Positions 10,021 to 21,357 of a stretch of 27,828 bases of DNA are shown in pieces. The translations under genes were made by a program, and so were the position numbers. The stretch comes from Saccoglossus kowalevskii (Eukaryota > Hemichordata > Enteropneusta > Harrimaniidae): assembly GCF_000003605.2 (NCBI RefSeq), contig NW_003116450.1, positions 767,717 through 795,544 on the forward strand, written 5' to 3'. The notes beneath the pieces were generated by a model. That model worked only from the letters and a program-made list of their open reading frames with translations, was not told the DNA's origin and searched no databases. The number at the start of each line of letters is the position of its first letter. Within the stretch, counting starts at the first letter, position 1.

Positions 10021-10110
10021 CTTGCTCTGGCAAATGATTGTCTTTCTTCCACTGGTGTAAGTACTTTGGGTCTGCCAGGTTGATTTCCAGCCTCTAGATC
10101 TCGGAGATAT
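10021..10110 (-). CDS. Internal coding exon of the same minus-strand gene (exon B)
   Basis: A 90-nt exon. The acceptor has a pyrimidine tract (tttttctctttgtag) above 10110, and the donor is AG|GTATGC at 10020-10015. The frame gives YLRDLEAGNQPGRPKVLTP followed by VEERQSFARA. It begins with one base and ends with two bases of split codons, so it is flanked by phase-2 introns on both sides and joins exon A in frame. The composition is coding-like compared with its AT-rich surroundings, with clearly higher GC and a mixed charged and proline-bearing peptide. The intron to exon A is 3,109 bp. The product is not recognised. The stretch GNQPGRPKVLTP suggests a flexible, non-membrane segment, and no signal peptide or transmembrane run is visible. 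This is one of the two best-supported exons in the window. Confidence 0.72.
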
Positions 10111-11437
10111 CTACAAAGAGAAAAATTTTCGGAAAACAAAACAATTTAAAAGCATGTGAATTACTGTATAAACATCACAGACACAGCAAACACACTTCAA
10201 CTGACACAAGAATTACAAACATGAAAGTAAGGAGAAAACACTTGAAATATCGTAACTAGTTTTGAATTACAAATCTTGACCGTATGTATGACCATTTTTC
10301 AATTCAAAATGGCCACCAGAATTTCTTGTCCAAATTATTCTGCACTTTTTTCCTATATCCTTCAATATTTTTCTAAGTCAACCCTAATTTTGGAGCGAAC
10401 AAGTTCAGTTACCCCACAGATTTTCTTTGTTCTGTTTCTTTTATTTGACGATGCATTTCACTGCATTGCATTATTGGTACCACTACAATCCTTCGATCAA
10501 TTTTTATTTAAAAAATTGTAGCTCCAGTACAGGCAATGATTTTTAAAAATATTCAATTAATAATTATTAAAAGAAGATGCAATATTAGTTAATCTAAATA
10601 CTGACTACCGGTATTTCTTTTTATTTGTCATTTTAATATCAATTTATCAGTGAACCAAGGAAAGCAAGTTTCATACATGCTTCATTAGAGAAGTGCCCTG
10701 TGGTACTCACTGCGACAAGTCTGTAACAAATGAAAACTTACTACAATAATTATAATCCTTTCATATTTATCAAGGTAATTTTTGAGTAGTATTTAGGATG
10801 TCTGGGAATAAATCATGCATGATACATGTACATGCTCCGGGCATTTAACCGATGAATGTTGTATATCATCAACAATGAATCAATGCATGGAACATTATGG
10901 ACTAAGTACGGTACTTCAGGGATTCGAGTAATGTTTAAAAATAAATAGTCCACAAAATATTCCTGATAGAAAACACAGTTGATCAAATTATAACGCAATC
11001 TTAAACTGGATCAAAATATTAGCATGCATCGAATTCTGAATATTTGGTTCAAAAAGAACATCTCACGTGTAATTCAGAGAAAAAAAAACTGCCAATAACT
11101 TTTGGACCCACATTTTGGCAGTAAAAAATGAAATGTATATTTCAAAATCTTGTTAACCCAATCAATTCCTGTGTAGCAAACTGAATGTGTTAAGTAAACT
11201 ACTTTCTGATTGGTTGACATTTAAAGTTCTGTCAAAGAAGAGCATTCCCCATTAAGCGTTTGAGATATAGTTATGTGAAGACAATTTTTTTAAATGTCTG
11301 GTGAAAAGACATGGTACCTTGATCTCTGCAGTGACAAGCAGAGTGGAAAATTTCATTGTTTATACTGAAAGACCAACTAAAATGTATCACAGTCTTTTTT
11401 TTTGTTTTGAATGATATACCAGTCAATATAAATGATA
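10111..11437 (-). other. Part of the intron between exons A and B
   Basis: No exon was found that keeps the reading frame. A CAAAATGGCCACCAGAATTT fragment near 10305 is related to the CCATTTTGAAT repeat family, here in the opposite orientation. A TACCGGTA octamer is at 10606-10613. Frames at 10276-10521 and 10813-10998 lack support. Confidence 0.45.
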
Positions 11438-11439
11438 TA

Positions 11440-11646
11440 CTGTAGAATACTTTATTTTCGCTTGGAATTTATTTTCGCTATTTTCGCTGGAGGGATATTC
11501 CGTGAAAATAAAATCCAGCGAATATACCTTTTTTCCTATATTTTATATTCAACTCATCAAAAATTAATGAAAATAAATTCCATACAAAACGCCCAAAAAG
11601 CCTTTTCAGCAAAAATTAATTCCAGCGAAAATACAGTATTCCACAG
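11440..11646. mobile_element. MITE with TA target duplication, CTGTRGAATAC family, copy 2
   Basis: CTGTAGAATACTTTATTTTC at the left, and the right end reverse-complements to CTGTGGAATACTGTATTTTC, flanked by TA on both sides (11438-11439, 11647-11648). The right half, reverse-complemented, matches the left half of the copy at 1946, so the two copies are inverted relative to one another. The plus-strand frame at 11432-11737 runs through it and is not a gene. It lies in intron A-B. Confidence 0.8.
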
Positions 11647-11659
11647 TAGTATATATATA

Positions 11660-13219
11660 TTTCTATGTTACAGATCCAAAAGCGCATGCCATGTGGTTTC
11701 AAGGAATGGCAATATATACATGTATCAAAGTTATTAAGGTAACAGCATGGAACCAATATTACCGGTATATGGATTTCACATATAAAGAGTTGAATTCAAC
11801 ATCAATAAAATAGATTTTGAAGTTTATTATTACAGTACGTCATGCTATTTTTGGAAATTCTGCAATGGGAGTTGAGTTGCTTGGTTATTATAGCTGGGGG
11901 TCCCAGTGTCAGAGTGAAGCCTCACGGTAATAACTCAACATGTATGTCATTATTACCCCTATCTCAGTTGAAACATAAAACAGCGGTAACAGCTGACATA
12001 AGAATTATTTTAATGATTATTATTTAGCTTTGAGCACATAACTCTTGTATTTTTAGCTTCTTCAGGAGATACAAATGTAGTACGATGTTACTATGAGAAC
12101 AGCGCAAAAAGTGCATGATGTGTAATTCAGGTTGATGCCATCCAGTACTGCCTTCATGTATACTTTGCAGTATACTCGTGATAACCTTATTTATATACAT
12201 ATTCTCCTGTATGTAGTAACAATTTAATGAGATAAAAATGCCTGAAATGTTAGCAAAAATATTCAGGTCTGCGCAACTGTTTGCGTTCAGTATATGAGAT
12301 TCTATCTCATTACACACTACATTGTGACTATTTTTCAAAAAAGAGAAGTATTTTCTAAATAAAGGAGACATTTGATAGTGTACGCAACACTTTTTATTGT
12401 TTTTGTCAAATCCTCATAATTATAAACCTTATTGTAATATAAACATCTTTCCAATCCAATTGCCTAATTAGTAAAGCGAAGAAGCACAGAACTGAGAAAA
12501 ATGGCAACATTTATTGGAATTTTCTCAATAGACTATATTAATAACGAGTACCGGTATACAATTATAAATGTTCCATATTTGGAATTTTATTTCCTAATAA
12601 GGTAGGATTCAGATACATGTACTCTGAAGATTACTTAGATTGATTCGCTCATTTTGATCATGTCAATCTAATCTGCATCTATTGTTCTCTGCGAATTGGC
12701 GGGAAATGAATAGTGCGCGATCCAAAACTGTTTAATGTTTTGAATGGCAGAATTTTTCTCATAAACATTTTGGTAGAAAACTTTAAAAAAAACACAAAAT
12801 GGCTGCCATTTGGTCATTGTGAATTAAATCACAAAACAAAATGTTGTTCATCAGTAACCCACCATGAGTGATGTAATTACAGGAGCTACAAATCTTATAC
12901 CACAGAGAGCTACAGGTATTTACGTATATCACATTGGGTGGCAGAACCATGTAGCAGTGCTCAGATATTAGACAATTTCCTGCACAAATTATACATATCT
13001 CACTGACTAACTCAAAATTACTTTTTTTTTGATCATCAGTAATTTCATAAAACCTTTATTTGCACCGTTATTGCTATGTAAATTTTGTAACGTACGTGCC
13101 GAACATAAGTTACTGAACATGTATTCAGATGCAGAAAAAACTATTGATTGCCAGGTCATAACCATGATTTGTGCTATCAATAGAGAAAATATGTAATAAC
13201 ATTTTTTTTTAATACTTAC
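11660..13219 (-). other. Remainder of intron A-B
   Basis: No supported exon. A fragment at about 12797-12845 (AAAATGGCTGCCATTTGGTC, then GAATTAAATCACAAAACAAA) belongs to the CCATTTTGAAT repeat family. TACCGGTA occurs at 11760-11767 and 12549-12556. The minus-strand frame at 12024-12371 (115 codons) is AT-rich with no recognisable motif and no splice support. Confidence 0.45.
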
Positions 13220-13264
13220 ATATCATTTGTCTTGCCTTCCTGTATTGATTTCAGATTTGACTGA
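13220..13264 (-). CDS. Internal coding exon of an unrecognised minus-strand gene (exon A)
   Basis: A 45-nt exon read on the minus strand. The acceptor is a pyrimidine-rich tract ending in tttctttacag just above 13264, and the donor is a near-perfect GTAAGTATT at 13219-13211. Only one frame is open. It starts with the last base of a split codon, gives QSNLKSIQEGKTND, and ends with two bases (AT), so both introns are phase 2. The two leftover bases join the first base of the next exon to make an isoleucine codon. The peptide is polar and lysine-rich and I recognise no domain in it. An alternative AG four bases downstream would break the frame. The upstream exon was not found, so the 5' end of the gene is missing. 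Taken alone this exon would be weak; the matching phase of the following exons is the main support. Confidence 0.6.
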
Positions 13265-15368
13265 CTGTAAAGAAAAAAAAGTAAAAAAAAAAGTTTTTAA
13301 TATACAATATTGTTATGATACACGTTATGGAAATGATGCCATATACAGAATAGCGTCAAATGGAACAACATTTGAAGGGGATATAGAATATGTAACGAGT
13401 CAATAGAAAGATTTTGAATAATTTTGTTTAGAAAGGTTTAATAAAAAGAGATGAATAGAGCCGAAAAAAACTTTGGTAGCAATTATGGAATTGTACTTAA
13501 TTTGCGATTTTATACAAATATAATTAGATATTCAAGCATGTATGGTACAAAGAAAGATACCTACGATAATAACATCGTTATCACAAAGCTAATAGACTCA
13601 AAATGAACTGAGAATAATTACCAAATCAAATGAAAATTAGAGGAAATTGCCTTTTTTGTTGCCATTTTACTATTACCAATATTAACAGAAATATTCTTAC
13701 ATTATAAGTTATGAGACAGAAAATCTTTCAGATGGATTCCTGCTATCAACGGCTTGTATTTAACATTGTCTGGGTTTATAACCAGTCCATACTGGCACTT
13801 TGCGAGAAAAAATCCTTCTTGTAAAACCATGAAATTAAAGTACTTTGATGCGGGTTAGCAACAAGGGAAATCACATTATAATCAAGTAGTGAATTTTTCT
13901 GGTACATTTCAATGATAATAATTACTAGTAAGTTGTTCATTGACATTAATTGTCAGCTTTTGTTTGTTATTTTGTTCTGATGAATGTATTGGTTATGGAA
14001 TTGACTATTTGAATATTTCATTCTGCACTTGTTAATTCCCTGTATCAGCTGTCATTTGTTAAATCAATGAAATAATGAAAGTAAGTTCAGTGTTAAATTG
14101 ATCGAATGAACCGATTGGTATAACATGTACATTGATCAGGCATCACTACACATTTTATGCTATACAACTCTACGTTTATTTTGATTAATCACGGTCAGCC
14201 TCATTATGATTTCTGAATATAATATTGGCAGATAATTGGATCTAATAGAGTCGTTATAACACTAACGACATCTGCAATAAGATGATGAATATACTAATAC
14301 CGACTTTAATATCGTGACTATATAGACATGTCCATTTTGTACAAAAATGCACACTCGATTTGTTGAGCTTACTCGGCTTTGAGTATTTCATAAACAATAA
14401 TGAAACTTTGGTAAAACTTATTACAGCAGTTTGAATATGGAATTAGACCCTAATTAATCCTTCCATACCCAGATTTTTTTATACCAAAATATTTATTGAT
14501 TTTCTCAAATTTACCGCAATTTTCACAATAATTTTGAACTAAACAAAAAAAAATATGAAAATGCTAATAGATTTTTATAATTTTTTTCAAAATTTCGGTC
14601 TTACATGGTAGAGATGAAATTTTCTCATTTGTCTCAAATTTGTCTCACGAAATTAATTTTATAACAAGCAAAAAAATAAGTTCTTTACATGCAAGGTGAA
14701 ATGCCAGTTGAATTCAATATTTTTAACATTTCGTGTCCAACCTAAAATATAAACTTTGAATGTGAATCTGACAAAACAACACTTTACAAAGCAATTTTAC
14801 ATTAAAATGATTGATTGAAAAGAATCAAAATTACTTCACTTTTATGAAAATCAGGAAGTAATCTGATTGGCAATTTACAATGGCAGCCATTTTTAAAAAA
14901 CTATCAGAAACTATACGCAACACTTTAAGACTGTCCAGGAGGTGCAGACTATGAAATCAATATTATCAATACAAGATATTAGTGAATGTTAAAAACATTA
15001 TTAATTCACCTCATGTTTGTAGTTGTACCAATTAAACATCTTACGTTTTAGTTAAAATGATGTATGACATTGTTTGCTAGTATTAGAATAACATGAAGTG
15101 ACAGCGAGTATGCGAACACGTCTAGTTTGAAAAACGTGATTTGACAGGAGCTATTTTCTGAACAGTTACCCACATTCTAAATAATTATAACCGACCTTAT
15201 GGTTATTTTCTAACCATAAGATGAAAAAAAAAATTCTCATCAATCAAGCACAGTTCAACAATAAGAAAATGACCTCTATCGTAATTACTTTCAGATACTC
15301 ATACATGCTGCCATAAGCCAGTCAGACTACTACAAAAAACTAGCAATAATAACACTATCATAATGATT
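13265..15368. other. About 2.1 kb without recognisable features
   Basis: Presumably the intron upstream of exon A on the minus strand, or intergenic. I found no exon ending in phase 2 with a good donor that would extend the gene. The sequence is AT-rich and apparently unique. Confidence 0.4.
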
Positions 15369-15370
15369 TA

Positions 15371-15595
15371 CTGTAAAACATGTTGAAAAAGCGGCATGCA
15401 ATTTTAGCGAATTGTGGTAAAATGACGTAATAGCGAAATGTTGATTTAGCGAATCTCTCTTGTCATTGTTGATTTCTTTGTTTGGTGGCCATTTTGAATT
15501 GATAATAAAGTCATTAGCGACATCTTGAATTAGCGAATCAGTTCTCTCGCTAAATTCGCTAAAAAGACATGCTCGCGAAAAGACATGTTTTACAG
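15371..15595. mobile_element. MITE with TA target duplication, CTGTAAAACATGT family
   Basis: Terminal inverted repeat CTGTAAAACATGT...ACATGTTTTACAG is perfect over 13 bp and flanked by TA (15369-15370, 15596-15597). The interior is built of repeated TTAGCGAAT and AATTCGCTAA words and contains a CCATTTTGAATTGATAATAA fragment. It resembles the CTGTRGAATAC MITEs in layout (CTGTA end, TA flanks, CGAA/TTCGC-rich interior), but the ends differ after five bases. The minus-strand frame 15330-15632 crosses it and is not a gene. Confidence 0.85.
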
Positions 15596-15599
15596 TAAT

Positions 15600-18500
15600 T
15601 TTCAAAAGCAAAAAAATTAACACTAATAACACTAATTTTCCCGATAAATTGCTGGTGCAACAATTTTCATTTTTTATTGAATATTTCTATAATTTTTTTG
15701 TTAATTTTGAACACAAGTGGGCATACATGTAATTGTCATTTGTCACTACCGGTAGTCTTAATAAAAAAAATTTGAAAAAAGCATAAAAATTAGAAAGATG
15801 AAAAGAGACGGAAGTTGACTGTGCTGTCAAAGGTTAATCATGTCTGTAACAACAAAACTCAAATCTAATTGCATCAAAATGAATATATTAATATGAAGGA
15901 GTACCTGGAGTTTAAAAATTCATAATTTTTTATGGTGATGATGACATTTTTGAAAACAAAACAAATATAAGAAAACATGTGACTTATTGTAGCAGAATAA
16001 ATTCTCCTGGAAGATTCCAATCTTTAGCAGTATTTTATAACAGTGGAAAAGTGATATGCAAATTTAATATGTGAAAAAAACAAAACAAAAAAAAAACAGT
16101 TTTCTCAAGTTCATGAACAGATTATCCTGACTGATCATCTCCTGAAAAGGACATGTCCTTGCACTGCTTCATAACAATTTAAATTTCTTCGTCCCTGACA
16201 CTTCCTTTGAAAATGGCAGTCTTTCAAAAAGCGATAACATTTTAATTTGCCTAATTTATTCAACAAACAAGTTAGTATTATCATAGAGTGACAAGTTCCG
16301 TGAATAACATTCCGCAAACCAATTTGTCGATACATTATTGTTTATAAAGAGACAATTAACATACAGCGACGGTCTCCACGTTTTTAACGTTCAATGAGGA
16401 AGTTGTCCTGTCAGTTTCACTGCATTTAAACAACACTGAGACATTTGCTGTTGATCTTTTCATTGTATTTGGCTTCAGCAATTACGCATATGTGCATATT
16501 AAGAAACGCAACAAACCATGTGATATGTGTCAAAGGTGATTTTGATGACGACAGTTGTCATCATCCCATTCATATCAATATATTAAATCAATCAATATAT
16601 TAAAATTATGACAATTTTCATCACTATGAAAATACTTAATTCTATCAATTAATTTTATTGAATAAAAATCAGAAATAATTTGTTTCTTTTGCCCCAAAGT
16701 AAATCAAGGGTAGATTTCCGAGGGCTGAAGGTAGGGTGGTGGTACTTACAATATAAACAAACAATATTGCTCACTTGAGCAAGTGACCGAACTCCAGCAA
16801 TGCCAGATTATGATTAAAGGCAGTAGTTTGTTCAAGTAGGTACTAGTAATTGAATACCAAAAATATAATCAAGAGAAAAATGGTACTTTAATATTACGGT
16901 ACTCCCAAGGGGAATTGTGGTACTCCCAAGGGGCATTTCACTACAGAAGGACTCCCCCACTGGATACAACAGAGAAATCAAATGTTTACATATTGGCTAG
17001 ATATTTTAAACTTATGATTTTTGTCTTTCACAACAGGAATTGATAAACATACAAATTAAGTGAGATGCATCATGGGAATACTGCCTCTACGATGGACCAC
17101 TCAATTTTAAGATGCTACAAACTGACCCAAATATAACAAAATATTAAATATAAAATTTTATTTATATTAAAAAAAATTAAATATAAAATTCAGATTTCCA
17201 TGAAATATAATAGCATCCATTCCCAGCTTCAGTTTTTAAAACTGTAAATATCTTTTCAATTTCATCTACATTTAACAACCTAAAAGTCAGAATTCCTGGC
17301 ACTTCTATTATTGCTTTTATATTATGACAATTCAAGGAGATTTTTTCAGAATAGTGACGGAGAAAAATGGTCCTTTTATGAAGTAAGCTATTCACCAGCA
17401 GAGGAGGAAGAAATACAAGTTTCTTTCTTTCTTTCTTTGGGTTATTATGTTCCTAATCATTCAACAGGTGGTTGCTAGGATACTGTTACTATTATCATCT
17501 ACATCCTGAACTCTTTATAACAAAGTTGCAATCCAGTGGAGGAAATACACAATAACTCAATAGGACGTAGGAAGCACTTGATTTTGTGAACAAAGATACC
17601 AACAATGAACAAAATATTCAATCATTCAATTTTTTGTTCCAATTATTTTCTCATCGGTAATCAATTTTATAGACCAGACTTTCTAACAGTATTTTAAAGA
17701 ACGTTTTATCAACTGTGTGAACTGTTGTTTAACTCAATTATTTAGAATGCCATGCATTTTCAACAGAACTCGAACCTACCGGTAATAAAATAATCGTTAG
17801 CTCCAAAATAAACAACATGGTAGAAATTTAATAATGTATATGCAATTTTATTCACAGCCAGTTCTTTCAAACAAATCATTAAATTGTTCTGCAATATGCT
17901 TTCATGACACACTCAGGAAAAATCTATTTTAATTCAATTCTAACTGTAGAAATGTAGTTTTATTGGTGCAAATTGCAAATTGCTATGAAATTTATAATGT
18001 AATACTTCAAAAGTTGAGACAAGATTTGTCATTGATCAACGTGATCATCTAAATTTTTCCAACCCAATGTAATGGCCCCCAATGTTCAATAATTTTCAAA
18101 ATTCAATGTTATTGAATCAAAAATATAGAATTTGTTATTGTGTATACATGTAGCCTTTGATTATTAAAAATGTTGGGGTTTGGTTATTTTTCAATGAAGC
18201 AAGCTGAATTTGTACCAATCTGTTCCACAGAAGGTGACCAAAGTCAATGATTATGCATGAAAAAAATAACAAATGTAATAAAATAAATTCACAAATGTAA
18301 TTTGACAGCAGATATGCATTGTATGCATGAACCAAGCATTTGGTTTGAAACCCTGTAGCACACAAGACCTGGCAACCTCATTTCAAATGAAATTACTCAC
18401 ACTTATAGTCACAAGCAGAACGAAGTCTAGGATACAAAAACATGCATATTAATTAGCTAATCTGCATATTCATGATTTCATTTCATCATGATTTATTGAT

Positions 18501-18780
18501 TGAAAGTATTGCAAAGGCAGCATTCAATGATGGGTCCTTATAAATATCACATCTGAGTGCTTGATTTTTTCTGGAGTATTCTAACAACTTGAATAACAAG
18601 TATGCTAATCGGAAACAAATGAGGAGTAGACATACAAAGTACATTTTGGTCTATTACATGTTGCAAATAGATATTTGTTCAAGATATAAAAATGCCTTGC
18701 TTTTGTTCGTTCACAAGTGGCGCAGACACTCATCTTGTACATACATGAAGTAATGCAAAATTATGTGATACTTCACAAAT
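15600..18780. other. About 3.2 kb of AT-rich sequence with only minor repeats
   Basis: No supported exon. Minor items are a 21-bp duplication GGTACTCCCAAGGGGMATT at 16898-16939, a TTTC microsatellite at 17420-17438, a duplicated ATTAAATATAAAATT at 17140-17190, and TACCGGTA at 15747-15754 and 17777-17784. Frames at 16135-16335, 17177-17395 and 18135-18365 show no recognised peptide. Confidence 0.4.
17420..17438 (+). repeat. (TTTC)n microsatellite
   Basis: Four to five TTTC units. Ordinary simple repeat. Confidence 0.9.
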
Positions 18781-19624
18781 ACCATTTTCAAACGCCATAA
18801 TTTTTACTGCCAAAATGTTTGTGCATAATTTTACAAAATTTTAAGTAATTTTTTATAAATCCATTGGTAATTTTGGACCAATGGGCTTTGTTGTTAATAG
18901 GCTTTAAAAATTTTGGAAAAAAAGTTACAAAATTTGAAGTAATTTTTTATAAATCCATTGGTAAATTTTGGAAAAATGTTAAGTGAATTTATTTTGTGAG
19001 TGTTGGGTGACAAAAGTTTACTTGCTCAAAGGGTTAATGATATGCAAATTACCTAATTAATATGCACATACGGTATATAGAACTATTTTGTGAATGGTGA
19101 CAAAAGGTGACTTTTGTGCTCAAAGGGTTAATGATATGCAAATTACGCACATTTTTTATAAATCCATTGGTAAATTTTGGAAAAATGTTAAGTGAATTTA
19201 TTTTGTGAGTGTTGGGTGACAAAAGTTTACTTGCTCAAAGGGTTAATGATATGCAAATTACCTAATTAATATGCACATACGGTATATAAAACTATTTTGT
19301 GAATAGTGACAAAAGGTGCCTTTGGTGCTCAAAGTGTTAATGATATGCAAATTACCTAATTAATATACACATACGGTATATAAAACTATTTTGTGAATAG
19401 TGACAAAAGGTGCTTTTGGTGCTCACAGTGTTAATGATATGCAAATTACCTAATTAATATGCACATACGGTATATAAAACTATTTTGTGAATAGTTACAA
19501 AAGGTGCCTTTGGTGCTCAAAGTGTTAATGATATGCAAATTACCTAATTAATATTACATACGGTATATAGAACTATTTTGTGAGCGTTGGGTGACAAAAG
19601 TTGACTTTGGTGCTCAAAGGGTTA
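18781..19624 (+). repeat. Satellite-like tandem array, ~94-bp unit, derived from a TTAA MITE
   Basis: The landmark GGTTAATGATATGCAAATTA starts near 19032, 19126, 19241, 19335, 19429 and 19523 (spacings 94, 115, 94, 94, 94). Upstream, CATTGGTAAATTTTGG-type words repeat at 18867, 18961 and 19170. The left edge (TTCAAACGCCATAATTTTTA and CTGCCAAAATG) and the right edge (GCTCAAAGGGTTAA) resemble the ends of the TTAA MITE at 8078-8222. Most units carry ATGCAAAT, CTAATTAA and CATACGGTATATA. No coding capacity. A 209-bp block (94 + 115) is duplicated within the array. Confidence 0.85.
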
Positions 19625-20930
19625 AACACATAATGCATTGAACTTGTACTATCTGCAAAATTTTTTGAAAAAAAGTGCTCCACGTATGTAGTCAAATGAG
19701 CCATGAACTAAAATCCACAATTACGGCTTTGTGAGTTATGCGTGCAAGAGCCTGACTGGTTTATTTTTTATTGAGAAAACCTCAAACTTGTCACGCAACG
19801 TGTTTCAAATCCTGCATTAGAACTAGCTCAACCAAGCTATCCTAGAAATGATTTGCTTGAATGCAGTAGTTAGCGGAAGTATCAAGTTCTCATACATCGA
19901 TAAAAGAATAAATGCACAGTACAATAAAAAAGAAGATGCAAACAAATCCTTGGGGGAACTGCTTCACATGAATTATGGTAATTTTTTAGGAAGATATATT
20001 AGAAACGCCATTTGCTGACAACTCAATCATAGTCGAATCTACATAAATGCTTGGCAATGTCCAGTTGTTTAAAAACTACTTCTAACCTGGCTATCTTGTC
20101 AATATCATAATTATTGCATTTGGTGTAAAATACATACTACTGTCAAATTTGTATTAGAAGCCGCATCTTTAAAAGATGTTGCACTCGTTCTTTTTGAATA
20201 ATTGAGAACCAAAAATTCACCATTTGTCATATTTGTAGATGCTCCAATAGAAGCCGCTGTTAGAACATACCATTTTAATAGAAGTCGCAACAAACAAATA
20301 CAACCAATAATAAAACACCATATTTTTTTTACCGCCAAAATATAGGTGCCACATTTTTAGTTATAAATTTTCTATCATTTCTTTGTTGATTTTAGAATTC
20401 TCTATTAGCAACAGGTCTTTATCAAAACATTTGAAACAATGGAAAAAAATTATGCAAAAATTAAAAGATGATAACAGTTGATTTTTACATTCAAAAACAC
20501 TCTTTTTGACCAACTCCAGCATGTAGTATGCATTCAAATAAATAATGAACAAACTAAAACCAAAATACGAGTCACTCAATACAATTTTTGTTTTCCATTC
20601 AATATGCATATTTAAAATTAAAAACAAATCACAAGATGGAGCTACATTTTCGAGTTATACACTTGAAAGAATTCGAGCTATTATATACACTCGAACACAA
20701 CAAAAAAGTAATAAAATGTCCATTATGCAAATTAGATACCTTCCACCTCAAATGTTTTAATTTATCACCAAGCACTACAGTTTTTATAACCAGATAATTG
20801 CCTCTTAATTACACTTAATAATTCTACTTTAAGTGGTTCTTAGCCCAAAATAAATACTTAAGTTTTATGACATGTTAAAATGCGCTGACCCGCTTCTATT
20901 GTGTTTGATTACTTGTTAATCTAATTTAGT
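19625..20930. other. AT-rich stretch, no supported gene
   Basis: Several overlapping frames on both strands (20111-20338, 20361-20627, 20545-20760, 20588-20797) are AT-rich, mutually overlapping and lack motifs or splice support. No repeat array was recognised. Confidence 0.4.
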
Positions 20931-21003
20931 CACATGGTCTTGCCAACAAATGATGCAGAATTATGTATGCTACTATGGAAACCATCTCAGGTAACACCGG
21001 AAA

Positions 21004-21033
21004 CCCCCAATCCCATCCCCACCCCACCCCACC
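21004..21033 (-). other. G-quadruplex-type tract (G-rich on minus strand)
   Basis: Read on the minus strand, runs of four G (three times), three G and five G are separated by one or two bases, fitting the G3+N1-7 quadruplex pattern. This is striking in AT-rich surroundings. A second G-rich run on the plus strand follows at 21126-21139. Confidence 0.7.
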
Positions 21034-21357
21034 TTAAATTTGTTCAGCTTGGTGAACATCAGAAATTTGCTGTTTTATTTTTATCTTACATATATCAATG
21101 GAATCATGTACCCCTATCAATCCTTGGGGGGAGGGGGGGTGTTATAATTTGAAATCTTGATTGGGATTTGGAATATCTGTATTCTGTACCTTTCAGACTT
21201 TGGGTACATGCACAATCATGAGTCGTGCTTAATTTACTCCGCAGAATGTTTCTTAATATATATATATTGCTTCTCTATCATTTATTTCCGTCTCTTATAC
21301 TTTCTCAATTTCCTTGACATCTTTTTTTTTGCTTCGACATTTGCATGCCATCTATAG

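Noticed and set aside
10708..10717. 10-nt minus-strand microexon (acceptor TTTGTTACAG, donor GTGAGTACC) between exons A and B
   Set aside because: Its length is not a multiple of three. Inclusion shifts exon C into a frame with an early stop. It could be a poison exon at most.
12024..12371. 115-codon minus-strand frame
   Set aside because: AT-rich, low-complexity composition with no motif, no splice signal and no neighbour; length is within chance for this composition.
18401..18426. 26-nt minus-strand exon with good acceptor (TTTTTGTATCCTAG) and GTGAGT donor
   Set aside because: The frame required by exon A (ending in phase 2) contains stop codons, so it cannot directly precede exon A. No intermediate exon was found.
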